Shown here: in pieces, positions 55,393 to 63,411 of the stretch
Numbering within the stretch: position 1 is the stretch's first letter
How the letters are laid out: the number at the start of each line of letters is the position of its first letter
NCBI RefSeq assembly: GCF_014651615.1
Contig: NZ_BMXF01000001.1
Coordinates: forward strand, 620,001 to 684,000
DNA length: 64,000 nucleotides
DNA from: Persicitalea jodogahamensis
Lineage (GTDB): Bacteria > Bacteroidota > Bacteroidia > Cytophagales > Spirosomataceae
Reading direction: 5' to 3'
Position numbers and translations under genes: made by a program
Notes under the pieces: generated by a model
What the model was told of the DNA's origin: nothing
The model's database searches: none
Seen by the model: only the letters and a program-made list of their open reading frames with translations

Positions 55393-55427
55393 AAAAGCCG
55401 CTCCTGCTGAGATCAGGAGCGGCTTTT
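55393..55427 (+). terminator. Rho-independent terminator after asd
   Basis: AAAAGCCGCTCCTG (55393-55406) pairs with CAGGAGCGGCTTTT (55414-55427) around a 7-nt loop and continues into TTC. It lies 34 bp after the asd stop. Confidence 0.92.
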
Positions 55428-55466
55428 TTCTATTGATCAGGATGCTTTTCAGCGGGTGTAGGCTGT

Positions 55467-56255
55467 TTACAAACTCCCTGTCTTTCCGCCATCCACCGGA
55501 ATGTTGATGCCACTAATGCTCGCGGCAGCCGGACTACATAAAAAGGCCACGGCCGCAGCTACCTCTTCTGCCTCGGCGAAGCGTCCTACCGGAATCTCGG
55601 CCTGCATCTGGGCGGCCAAGTCTTCGGGTGTTCGTTCCTGGGCTTCGGCCCTCATGTTGAGCACCGCATCCAGGCGGCCGGTTTTGGTATAGCCCGGTAG
55701 TACATTGTTCACCGTAATACCATAACGGCCCAGTTCCAGCGACATGGTCTTGGCCCAGTTGGCCACCGCTGCCCGGATGGTATTGGACACGCCGAGACCC
55801 ACAATGGGTTGCTTCACGGAGGTACTTATAATGTTGACGATGCGGCCGAACCGGGCATTTTTCATGGCGGGTACCACAGATTGCGTCAGGATTTGGTTGT
55901 TGACAAGGTGCATCTGGAAAGCCTGCTGGAATTGATCCGTCTCGGCGTCCAGAATGGCTCCACCCGCCGGGCCGCCCGTGTTGTTGATCAGAATATGCAC
56001 GTCAGGTACCAGTCGCAGGTACTCGTCGATGGAAGTCTTGACACCCGCATTATCCATAAAGTCGGCCACGACAAAGCGGTGGATCTGACCGAGCGACGTG
56101 TCGAGCGTATCCACGACTTCCTTTAATTTTTGTTCGTCACGCGCCATGAGAGTGACGTTGGCGCCCAGTAGGGCTAATTCGATGGCGGAGGCAAGGCCAA
56201 TGCCTTGGGTACTACCGCAAACGATGGCGGTTTTTCCGGTGAGGTCGAGATTCAA
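55467..56255 (-). CDS. Short-chain dehydrogenase/reductase with altered active site
   Basis: A 262-residue SDR. The cofactor motif CGSTQGIGLASAIEL is at 13-27 and LINNTGGPAGG is near 90. The C-terminal PGYTKTGRLDAV and SISGINIPVDGGKTGSL are standard. Catalytic YxxxK is replaced: the expected segment reads LGVSNTIRAAVANW, with Ser for Tyr and Arg for Lys. This Ser/Arg subgroup exists among SDRs, so the gene is probably functional but unlikely to use the usual mechanism. The start codon is TTG (56255); no in-frame ATG is available nearby. Substrate unknown. Confidence 0.87.
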   Translation of the reverse strand: MNLDLTGKTAIVCGSTQGIGLASAIELALLGANVTLMARDEQKLKEVVDTLDTSLGQIHRFVVADFMDNAGVKTSIDEYLRLVPDVHILINNTGGPAGGAILDAETDQFQQAFQMHLVNNQILTQSVVPAMKNARFGRIVNIISTSVKQPIVGLGVSNTIRAAVANWAKTMSLELGRYGITVNNVLPGYTKTGRLDAVLNMRAEAQERTPEDLAAQMQAEIPVGRFAEAEEVAAAVAFLCSPAAASISGINIPVDGGKTGSL

Positions 56256-56317
56256 TGTAGTGGAAAGTTGCGAGTGGATAATAGTTATAGAAGCGCCTGA
56301 GTAGAATCGAAGGACGC

Positions 56318-56614
56318 CTAACTGAACGTCTGCGCGATCTTCATCGCCACACCCATGTCGCCTTCAATTTTCAGCTTGCCTGTCATGTAGGCCATCATTG
56401 GATTCAGGTCACCATCCAGCATTTTCAGGGCGTTGTTGGTAGATATTTTCAGGGTGCAATCGGCGTCTTTGTCTTCGTTGGCGACGACATTGGGTACTTG
56501 GGTTGTGTCTATAAAAACAAAACCTTCGTCGGTTTCGAACTTTACTTTGGCTTTGGTGTCACTATCGGTGCCGACGACGGTGCGGATTCGGTCGGTCAGG
56601 GTATTCAGGCTCAT
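56318..56614 (-). CDS. SCP2 sterol-binding-fold protein
   Basis: A 98-residue protein consisting of one SCP2-like domain. The core reads EGFVFIDTTQVPNVVANEDK, then DCTLKISTNNALKMLDGDLN, then PMMAYMTGKLKIEGDMGVAM, which is the usual SCP2 pattern. It probably binds a lipid or acyl-CoA in the cytosol. It lies 120 bp from the cysteine desulfurase gene and 62 bp upstream of the SDR gene, all on the same strand, so lipid-linked redox work with the SDR is possible but not shown. Confidence 0.92.
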   Translation of the reverse strand: MSLNTLTDRIRTVVGTDSDTKAKVKFETDEGFVFIDTTQVPNVVANEDKDADCTLKISTNNALKMLDGDLNPMMAYMTGKLKIEGDMGVAMKIAQTFS

Positions 56615-56734
56615 GAAGCTGGGGATTAATGGTAAACTGATTTTTTACAAGTATAAGCAATGTGCGAGAAAAACTGACTGTCTCTTTTAAACAAACCTAT
56701 AAGCTTCTATTATTCAAAGACAGGATCTGAATCT

Positions 56735-57874
56735 TCACGCCCGCAGCCGCGCCACAACCTCTTGCACGTGCTGGATCGTCTCTGCAATCTCTTCCTCTGT
56801 AGTAAATCGTCCCAAACTAAACCGCACTGACGCATGGGCCAGGTCGTCGGGGACACCCAATGCTTTCAGCACGTAAGAAGGTTCAACCAAAGCCGAGGTG
56901 CAGGCCGAGCCGTTAGAAACTGCAATGCGGTTAAAGGCCATTAACAAAGCTTCCCCATCCACGCCTTCGAAGGAAAGGTTGGTAGTTTGCGGTAGACGCT
57001 TTTCCTGGTTACCATTGATGCGCACATCGGCTACGGTTTCCAGAATTTCCTTTTCTAGCTGATCGCGTAAGGTCTTAAGCCTTTCACGCTCAGTGGGCAT
57101 GGTGGCGGCGGCCAAACGACAGGCTTTGCCAAAACCCACAATACCCGGCACGTTCAAAGTACCTGACCGTAGCCCGCGCTCGTGGCGGCCACCATCCAGC
57201 TGTGCCGTCAAATTGGTGCCTTTGCGCACAAACAAAGCCCCGACCCCTTTGGGGCCGTAAAGTTTGTGCGCCGACAGACTTAGCAAATCTACGCAGTCAT
57301 ACTCTACGCCAACGGTGATTTTGCCCGCCGCCTGGGTGGCATCGGTGTGGAAAAATACCCCATTTGCCCGGCACAGTGCCCCGATGTCGGCAATGGGCTG
57401 GATAACGCCAATTTCATTATTGGCATACATGACAGATACCAGCAAAGTATCCGGCCGCAGGGCTTGCTCGATTTGGCGAAGGTTGATGAGTCCGTCGGGA
57501 GCGGCCGTAAGGTAGGTTATTTCAGCTCCTAAGGCTTCAAGATGCTGACAGGCGTCCAGCACGGCCTTGTGTTCGGTAACTACCGTGATGATATGCCGCC
57601 GTTCTGCGCCCGCTGCTTCGTAGGCACCCTTCAACGCCAGATTATTGGATTCAGTGGCCCCGCTGGTAAAGATTATTTCTTTCTCCGTCGCGCCGATCAG
57701 CTTCGCTACTTGCTGCCGGGCGTCGGCCACGGCATCGGCAGCTTCCCAGCCGTAGAGGTGGGTGCGGCTGGCGGCGTTACCAAAACGCTCCGTGAACCAG
57801 GGCAGCATCTCTTTCAATACGTGCTGATCTACGGGCGTGGTAGCGTTATAGTCGAGGTAGATGGGTGGAGTCAA
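56735..57874 (-). CDS. Cysteine desulfurase (IscS/NifS-like)
   Basis: A 379-residue PLP enzyme that takes sulfur from cysteine for Fe-S clusters and thiolated tRNA. The N-terminus IYLDYNATTPVDQHVLKEML is typical. The PLP-binding Lys lies in SLSAHKLYGPKGVGALF, and the mobile-loop Cys in SNGSACTSALVEPS. The start codon is TTG at 57874, overlapping the GNAT stop (TTGA), so the two genes are probably translationally coupled. No iscU is adjacent, so whether the role is Fe-S or tRNA cannot be decided. Confidence 0.95.
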   Translation of the reverse strand: MTPPIYLDYNATTPVDQHVLKEMLPWFTERFGNAASRTHLYGWEAADAVADARQQVAKLIGATEKEIIFTSGATESNNLALKGAYEAAGAERRHIITVVTEHKAVLDACQHLEALGAEITYLTAAPDGLINLRQIEQALRPDTLLVSVMYANNEIGVIQPIADIGALCRANGVFFHTDATQAAGKITVGVEYDCVDLLSLSAHKLYGPKGVGALFVRKGTNLTAQLDGGRHERGLRSGTLNVPGIVGFGKACRLAAATMPTERERLKTLRDQLEKEILETVADVRINGNQEKRLPQTTNLSFEGVDGEALLMAFNRIAVSNGSACTSALVEPSYVLKALGVPDDLAHASVRFSLGRFTTEEEIAETIQHVQEVVARLRA

Positions 57875-58389
57875 GGTATATTTGAATAAGTCTTACGTTT
57901 TATCTGATAGATCGAGCAGTCCTGATCGTCAAATCTCTTTTTTTCAACAAACTCAAAGCCAATACGTTCGTAAAACCTGTGCGCACGGGTATTGGTTTCC
58001 AGCGGGTCTACCCAGACGGAGTCTACCGTGGGGATGGCAAAGCATCGGTCAAGAGCCAGCCGCATCATTTGGGTACCGTATCCTCTTCCCAGGTCGGATG
58101 CCTCGCCGATCCATATATCGATGGCTCTGCGACCATCCGGTACGTCCCCCCAATAACGGGTGTCTTCCAATCTGGGATCGATGATTTGCACAAAACCAAT
58201 CGGACGGCCTTCCAGCTCGGCGATCAATTGCTCCCGCCATACGGGTGAACGCTGCAGTTCCGTTTCCCATTGCCAGTCGTCGTCGGGGTCGGACTCCAGT
58301 ACATGGGGTTGTTCGTCCCATTGCTTTAGAAGCGACAGGTCGTCAGGCGTGGCTGGCCGGAGAGATAGGGTGGAAGAGGCGTTTTTCAT
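57871..58389 (-). CDS. GNAT-family N-acetyltransferase (AAC(6')/RimJ-like)
   Basis: A 172-residue acetyltransferase. The acetyl-CoA loop reads DLGRGYGTQMMRLALDRCF. Flanking stretches IDIWIGEASDLG and NTRAHRFYERIGFEFVEKKR are the usual GNAT strands. The order and the D..Y.G....R..DIWIG pattern resemble aminoglycoside 6'-N-acetyltransferases, but RimJ/RimL-like acetylation of a protein or metabolite is equally possible, and no resistance is claimed. The ATG at 58389 is chosen. Its stop overlaps the TTG start of the cysteine desulfurase gene, and it lies 4 bp after the sulfatase gene. Confidence 0.9.
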   Translation of the reverse strand: MKNASSTLSLRPATPDDLSLLKQWDEQPHVLESDPDDDWQWETELQRSPVWREQLIAELEGRPIGFVQIIDPRLEDTRYWGDVPDGRRAIDIWIGEASDLGRGYGTQMMRLALDRCFAIPTVDSVWVDPLETNTRAHRFYERIGFEFVEKKRFDDQDCSIYQIKRKTYSNIP

Positions 58390-58393
58390 CAAC

Positions 58394-59848
58394 TCAATAG
58401 CCCGCCGTCACGAATGCCGGGTGCACCGATCTGGTGCGGGCGGCGTCCAGCAGTTTGGTCATACGTTGTAACTCGGCGGGCTGCGTGGGGGCGAGGTCGT
58501 TCTGTTCGCCCAGGTCGTCGGCCAAGTTGTAGAGTTCAGTTTTGGTAGGTTGGCCTGTTTCGACGAAACGCACGATTTTCCAATCGCCCTGGCGAAGGCA
58601 CTGCGAAAAACCTCGCTCGTGGAATTCCCAGTAGAGCGTGCGGTTAGTGGCGGCTTTGGGAGCTTCGTTCTTTTTTAATAAAGACACTAGCGACGTGCCG
58701 TCCAAAGCCGTCGGCTTGGCCGGACTGCCGCTCAATTCCAATAGCGTGGGCAACCAGTCCCAGTTGGCGGTGGCGAAGTCGGTGATTTGGCCGGGTTGGA
58801 TGGTGCTTGGCCAGCACGCGATTCCGGGGACACGGATGCCGCCTTCGTACATGTCGCGCTTCACTCCGCGTAGCGGGCCGCTGCTCCGGAAGAACTCCAC
58901 GTCATCGTGGTCGCGACCCCCTTCTACGTGAGTGCCGTTGTCGCTGGTGAAAAAAATCAGCGTGTTTTCGGCCAGACCCAATTCGGCGAGTTTGGCGCGG
59001 ACATCACCCACGTAATCGTCGATGCGGCTCACTACGGCAGCGTAGGCGGCTCGGGGCTGCATTTGTCCGCCGTAGTGCAGGCCGGGGTAAGGTTTTTCGG
59101 GAGCAAAAACACTGTTGCCGTCTTTGTCCTGGTATCGGCTCAGTATTTTATTTGTCGTGACCAGTTCGGCGTGGGGAATGGTTAGCGATAGATAAAGAAA
59201 AAATGGCTTCTCCTTGTTTTTGTCGATGAATTCCAAGGCTCTTTCCTCTATGTAATCATTCGCAAAACTACTCTGTCCGCCCTCGGTTCGGACCCGTTCG
59301 CGTATCGGCTTATTGCCCTGAACAAAATTCCACACAATGCCGGGGAACTGAAAGTGCGCCTCCACATGATGCAGAAAGCCAGTAAACTTACTCCAGCCTT
59401 TCAGATCGGGCATTCCGGTAGTGTTCATGTCGCCCAAGCCCCACTTGCCAAACATACCTGTGGTGTACCCTTGCTCCTGTAAGTATTGCGGCAATATTTT
59501 ATCCTGAGGACGAAGGGGAATCTCGCCGTTACCCCGGATGTAGCTGTGTCCGGTGTGTTTACCCGTCATGAGCGAACATCGCGACGGGGCGCAGACAGTA
59601 CTTCCGGCGTAAAAACTTGTAAAGCGCAGTCCGTCGGCGGCCATTTGATCCAGGTTGGGCGTCTTGATTTTCTCTTGACCGTATGCGCCCACATCGCCGT
59701 AGCCGAGATCGTCGGCCATGATATAAACAATATTGGGCTTAACGACTTTTGGGCTTGCTTTTGGAATGAAAGCAAGGATACCCAGGCCAGCCAGGATTGA
59801 TACTATAAACAGGATTGATACTATAAAGGTGATTTTTGGGGATTTCAT
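58394..59848 (-). CDS. Sulfatase (arylsulfatase family)
   Basis: A 484-residue exported sulfatase with an N-terminal anchor or signal (about residues 8-27). Metal ligands are in IVYIMADDLGYGDVGAYG, and the formylglycine site is Cys86 in VCAPSRCSLMTGKHTGH, matching the CxPSR motif. It hydrolyses sulfate esters, probably from sulfated sugars or phenols outside the cytosol. An 18-bp tandem duplication (59793-59828) doubles part of the signal segment (VSILFIVSIL). It lies 4 bp from the GNAT gene and 19 bp from the esterase gene on the same strand, suggesting one operon. Confidence 0.94.
   Translation of the reverse strand: MKSPKITFIVSILFIVSILAGLGILAFIPKASPKVVKPNIVYIMADDLGYGDVGAYGQEKIKTPNLDQMAADGLRFTSFYAGSTVCAPSRCSLMTGKHTGHSYIRGNGEIPLRPQDKILPQYLQEQGYTTGMFGKWGLGDMNTTGMPDLKGWSKFTGFLHHVEAHFQFPGIVWNFVQGNKPIRERVRTEGGQSSFANDYIEERALEFIDKNKEKPFFLYLSLTIPHAELVTTNKILSRYQDKDGNSVFAPEKPYPGLHYGGQMQPRAAYAAVVSRIDDYVGDVRAKLAELGLAENTLIFFTSDNGTHVEGGRDHDDVEFFRSSGPLRGVKRDMYEGGIRVPGIACWPSTIQPGQITDFATANWDWLPTLLELSGSPAKPTALDGTSLVSLLKKNEAPKAATNRTLYWEFHERGFSQCLRQGDWKIVRFVETGQPTKTELYNLADDLGEQNDLAPTQPAELQRMTKLLDAARTRSVHPAFVTAGY
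59793..59828. repeat. 18-bp tandem duplication in the sulfatase signal segment
   Basis: AGGATTGATACTATAAAC (59793-59810) is followed at once by AGGATTGATACTATAAAG (59811-59828), a near-exact copy. In protein it repeats VSIL within the hydrophobic segment and keeps the frame. It looks recent. Confidence 0.9.
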
Positions 59849-59867
59849 AAGCGTAGGTTACGTAGTT

Positions 59868-60680
59868 TCACAACTTTACTTTGCGGCGGGAGTGAGAGAA
59901 GAGCCAGGGCAGTAGTTGCGGTTCCGCAAAGGCATTATCCCAACTATTGTGGTTGACGCCCGGATATTCGGTGTACTGGACGGGTACTTTCAAGGCTTTG
60001 AGTTTATCGACCATTCGCCGTGAGTTCTCCACAGGAACTACCGAGTCGGCATCACCGTGGAAAACCCAAAAGGGCGTTTTGCGGACGCGCTTGTCGTAGG
60101 CCTGCACGTCGGCTCCACCGCAGATGGGCGCGGCGGCGGCAAAGGTTTTGGGGTGCTGGTAGACTTGCTCGAATGTGCCCATGCCGCCCATCGACAATCC
60201 CATGATGTACAGCCGGTGCTTGTCCACGCTTTCTTCTCCAACTACTTGTTTTACCAAATCGTATGCTGCTACCAGCGGCCAGTTCGATGGCCGTTGATAA
60301 TCGAATTCAAACGTCATGGGCCGTTTGTCGCGGTCCACCTTTACCGAAGCCCAGTAACTTTCCGGCGGGCACTGTGGCGCGATCACGATAGCCGGGAATT
60401 TTTCGCGGTTTTGTGCTTCTAGGAACATTTTGCCTCCGTGAACGAGCTGTTTCTCGTTGTCGGTACCGCGCTCCCCGGCCCCGTGCAGAAACAGGATGAG
60501 AGGGTACTTTTTGCTCTTGTCATAATTTTCTGGAAACAGCAGGCGGTAGGGGAGCGTGTTTCCATCAGCGGTCTTGAACTCCCGCTTCTCGTATTGGCTT
60601 AAATCCTGTGCGTAGGAAAATTTGTAGCCGGAGAGTAGGAGTAGCAGTACGGCAAATCGAGCAATAGCGTTGTTTTTCAT
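59868..60680 (-). CDS. Exported alpha/beta-hydrolase (feruloyl-esterase or carboxylesterase type)
   Basis: A 270-residue exported hydrolase with signal peptide (FAVLLLLLSGYKFSYAQ). The oxyanion region is PLILFLHGAGERGTDNEKQL; the nucleophile Ser is in YIMGLSMGGMGTFE, the Asp in GDADSVVP and the His in GVNHNSWD. The fold resembles PHB-depolymerase-like and feruloyl esterases that remove side groups from plant polysaccharides. The ATG at 60680 is preferred because it gives the signal peptide, and a -7-like box is found upstream. It lies 19 bp before the sulfatase gene. Substrate is inferred from family only. Confidence 0.9.
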   Translation of the reverse strand: MKNNAIARFAVLLLLLSGYKFSYAQDLSQYEKREFKTADGNTLPYRLLFPENYDKSKKYPLILFLHGAGERGTDNEKQLVHGGKMFLEAQNREKFPAIVIAPQCPPESYWASVKVDRDKRPMTFEFDYQRPSNWPLVAAYDLVKQVVGEESVDKHRLYIMGLSMGGMGTFEQVYQHPKTFAAAAPICGGADVQAYDKRVRKTPFWVFHGDADSVVPVENSRRMVDKLKALKVPVQYTEYPGVNHNSWDNAFAEPQLLPWLFSHSRRKVKL

Positions 60681-60736
60681 GGTCATCTCAAATAAAACAG
60701 TTAGGGACAAAAAGAGAATTTTAGATTCCTTTTACC

Positions 60737-60744
60737 CAAAAATA
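60737..60744 (-). promoter_or_regulatory. Candidate -7 box of the esterase operon
   Basis: The minus strand reads TATTTTTG, a match to TAnnTTTG, 56 bp upstream of the ATG at 60680. The -33 region is weak. Confidence 0.3.
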
Positions 60745-60957
60745 CATTTTAATCGATTGAAACGCCGTCAGCCGTGATCTTGCGCAACACGGACGCAAAC
60801 TGACTAGGTAGTTTTGGGAAAAAGTGGGTATTTTGTTTCGAGAGCTACTTATTGAAGAGTGCTCAGACCGGCTCGCACCGGGAATTCTCCCAGATATTAT
60901 TCCAAGAACTCAAACAGCTTCTGAGAACGTTGAACATCGGAACGCTGACCTATAAAA

Positions 60958-63102
60958 ATGCCATTAACTAAAGAACAAGCCCTCAAACAATATTTCGGAT
61001 ACGACACTTTTCGGCCGCAGCAGGCCGAAATCATCGACACGGTCCTGCGCGGTCAGGATTGTCTGGTACTGATGCCTACGGGTGGGGGAAAGTCGGTTTG
61101 CTATCAGGTGCCCGCTTTATTGCAGGAAGGGCTGACGGTAGTCATTTCCCCGCTTATAGCTTTGATGAAAGATCAGGTGGAAGCCCTCCGCGCCAATGGG
61201 ATTGAGGCGGCTTATCTTAATTCCAGTCTGAGCAGCAGCGAACAGGATTCGGTGTTCTGGAAGGCCAAATTGGGAGAATTAAAACTACTGTACGTGGCTC
61301 CCGAGCGGCTGTTTTCGGGCAACACGATGGAGCTTTTCAAAAGCTGGAACGTGCAGCTTTTTGCCGTGGACGAGGCGCACTGCATCTCGTCCTGGGGGCA
61401 CGATTTCCGGCCGGAGTACCGGCAACTCTCCTCGCTTAAAAACCATTTTCCCGGCGTGCCGGTCATTGCCCTCACCGCCACGGCCGACCGCGTGACGCGG
61501 CGCGACATTCTGGGGCAGTTAGGTGTGAAGAAGGCCCCGACTTTCGTGGCTAGTTTCGACCGGCCTAATCTTAGCCTGACGGTACTTCCAAGCCGCAAAC
61601 GGCTGCCGCAGATCGAACAATTTCTGAAAAAACACCCCAACCAGCCGGGCATCATCTACTGCCTGAGCCGCAAGACTACCGAGACGGTGGCCGCTTCGCT
61701 CCAGAATCGTGACTTCCGAGCCGATTGCTACCACGCCGGTTTGTCAGCCTCCAAGCGTTCCAAGGTGCAGGAGCAATTTCTGAACGACGACATTCAGATC
61801 ATCGTCGCCACGATTGCCTTCGGCATGGGGATCGACAAATCGAATGTCCGCTGGGTGATCCACTATAATCTGCCACCCAATGTCGAGAGTTTTTACCAGG
61901 AAATTGGACGGGCAGGCCGCGATGGTGCCCCCGCCGACACGGTACTTTTCTACGGTTACCAGGACATCGTCATGCGGCAGGACATGATCAACAATTCGGA
62001 GCAATCCAATGATCAAAAGGAACTGTTGCGGGCTAAACTTGAACGCATGAAGCAGTACGCCGAGGCTGATCTCTGCCGCCGGCGCATTCTGCTCAGCTAC
62101 TTCAACGAAGCTGTGGAGAAAGACTGCGGCAATTGCGATGTCTGCCAGAACCCCCGCACCCGATTCGACGGTACTTTGCTGGCTCAAAAGGCGCTTTCGG
62201 GCATTGCCCGCACCGGTGAGCGCGTGGCGATGGGAATGCTGATCGACATTCTGCGCGGTAGCCGCAACCGTGCCCTGCTCGATCGCGGGTACGACCGACT
62301 GCCGACCTTCGGCGTGGGGCGCGACCTGCGTGGCGACGAATGGGCCGAGTACTTGAGCCAGATGCTCAACTCGGGAGTGATGGACATTGCCTACGACGAA
62401 GGCCATGCTTTTAAACTCAACGCTCTAAGCTGGCAGATCCTAAAAGAAGGCAAGACGCTGGAACTGGCCAGGTACATTCCGTTCTCCGAGCGAAAAGCCC
62501 GCGAAGAAGCCCTTGTACCTAAGGAAAAACCCAAACAGGAGATTATCCGAGACGCGTTGTTCGAGCAGCTACGCCTGCTTCGCAAGCAGATGGCCGACGC
62601 TCTCAATGTGCCGCCTTACGTGATTTTTTCGGACAAGACTGTCTCCGAAATGGCTCAGAAGCGGCCTGTCTCGGAAGCACAGATGCTGGAAGTATCAGGT
62701 GTAGGTACCGAAAAGTACCGGCGTTACGGCGAGGCCTTCGTAGCCGAAATTGTGAAGTTTGCCAAAGAAAATACCAAACCCGGCACCCGCGTAGTGAAGG
62801 GGATGACTTACCTCATGACGCACGAACTCTACGAAAAGGGCTTTACCCTCGATGACATTGCCCAACAGCGTGGCCTAACTACCTCCACCGTAGTGGCGCA
62901 TCTGGTAAAACTACGCGACGAAGGCCACGATATCCAGCTTCGCCCGCTCATTTCGGACCGCACCTACGCCGAAGTACTGACTGCCGCTGACGAACTCAAC
63001 TTCAAGCCTGGCGATCCGCTGGCCCCCTTGTTCGAGCATCTGGGTGAACGAATCGAGTACGGGATGATCAGACTGGCACTGGCAATCCGGGAAGGGGCGT
63101 GA
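60958..63102 (+). CDS. recQ: ATP-dependent DNA helicase RecQ
   Basis: A 714-residue 3'-5' DNA helicase for repair and recombination. Motif I is TGGGKSVCYQVPA, motif II FAVDEAHCISSWGHDFRPEY, and motif VI QEIGRAGRDG. The RecQ zinc cluster follows (CRRRILLSYFNE, then CGNCDVCQNP) with an RQC winged-helix region. An HRDC domain (LRKQMADALNVPPYVIFSDK) and a C-terminal helix-turn-helix (LDDIAQQRGLTTSTVVAHLV) complete the protein. It is longer than E. coli RecQ (609) by this last domain, as usual in Bacteroidota. A VapB-like gene starts 42 bp downstream. Confidence 0.96.
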   Translation: MPLTKEQALKQYFGYDTFRPQQAEIIDTVLRGQDCLVLMPTGGGKSVCYQVPALLQEGLTVVISPLIALMKDQVEALRANGIEAAYLNSSLSSSEQDSVFWKAKLGELKLLYVAPERLFSGNTMELFKSWNVQLFAVDEAHCISSWGHDFRPEYRQLSSLKNHFPGVPVIALTATADRVTRRDILGQLGVKKAPTFVASFDRPNLSLTVLPSRKRLPQIEQFLKKHPNQPGIIYCLSRKTTETVAASLQNRDFRADCYHAGLSASKRSKVQEQFLNDDIQIIVATIAFGMGIDKSNVRWVIHYNLPPNVESFYQEIGRAGRDGAPADTVLFYGYQDIVMRQDMINNSEQSNDQKELLRAKLERMKQYAEADLCRRRILLSYFNEAVEKDCGNCDVCQNPRTRFDGTLLAQKALSGIARTGERVAMGMLIDILRGSRNRALLDRGYDRLPTFGVGRDLRGDEWAEYLSQMLNSGVMDIAYDEGHAFKLNALSWQILKEGKTLELARYIPFSERKAREEALVPKEKPKQEIIRDALFEQLRLLRKQMADALNVPPYVIFSDKTVSEMAQKRPVSEAQMLEVSGVGTEKYRRYGEAFVAEIVKFAKENTKPGTRVVKGMTYLMTHELYEKGFTLDDIAQQRGLTTSTVVAHLVKLRDEGHDIQLRPLISDRTYAEVLTAADELNFKPGDPLAPLFEHLGERIEYGMIRLALAIREGA

Positions 63103-63111
63103 ATGTTTTGT

Positions 63112-63119
63112 TATATTTG
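63112..63119 (+). promoter_or_regulatory. Candidate -7 box of the VapB-like antitoxin
   Basis: TATATTTG matches TAnnTTTG, 25 bp upstream of the ATG at 63144. It supports a separate transcript and the downstream start. The -33 element is unclear. Confidence 0.35.
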
Positions 63120-63143
63120 TTGAAGAAAATTCAAATTTGGGTT

Positions 63144-63359
63144 ATGACCGAAGAATTGATGTCATCCGAAATACAACAGCTTCCTGAGAGCCTAAAACAG
63201 GAAGTACTTCACTTTGCCCAGTTCCTGCGACAGGAAAAAACACGGAGACTGGAAAACAAGTCTAATACTAAGGAAAGGGTTTTCGGTATTTCGAAGGGGA
63301 GGTATAAGCTTGCTCCGGACTTCGATACTCCACTGGCTGACTTCAAGGATTATATGTGA
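63144..63359 (+). CDS. DUF2281 / VapB-like antitoxin
   Basis: A 71-residue protein with the helix IQQLPESLKQEVLHFAQFLR typical of DUF2281, then a basic segment and a C-terminal toxin-contact stretch (GISKGRYKLAPDFDTPLADF, then KDYM). Such genes normally pair with a PIN-domain VapC toxin directly downstream. Here the next frame overlaps by 1 bp and starts like a PIN protein but ends after 15 residues. The antitoxin therefore appears intact while its toxin is broken. The ATG at 63144 is supported by an upstream -7-like box and the family N-terminus. Confidence 0.85.
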   Translation: MTEELMSSEIQQLPESLKQEVLHFAQFLRQEKTRRLENKSNTKERVFGISKGRYKLAPDFDTPLADFKDYM

Positions 63360-63406
63360 TGCGGTATTTACTTGATACGCACACTTTTCTCTATTATACA
63401 ATATAA
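63359..63406 (+). pseudogene. Remnant of a VapC-type PIN-domain toxin gene
   Basis: A 15-codon frame, MRYLLDTHTFLYYTI, starts within the antitoxin stop (TGATG overlap). This is the standard first strand of PIN toxins, with the conserved Asp, coupled exactly as vapC follows vapB. The rest of the gene, over 100 codons in complete toxins, is missing. Five bases after the remnant's stop the convergent deacetylase gene ends. The truncation is seen directly; the toxin identity rests on the first residues and the coupling. Confidence 0.75.
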
Positions 63407-63411
63407 CATTA

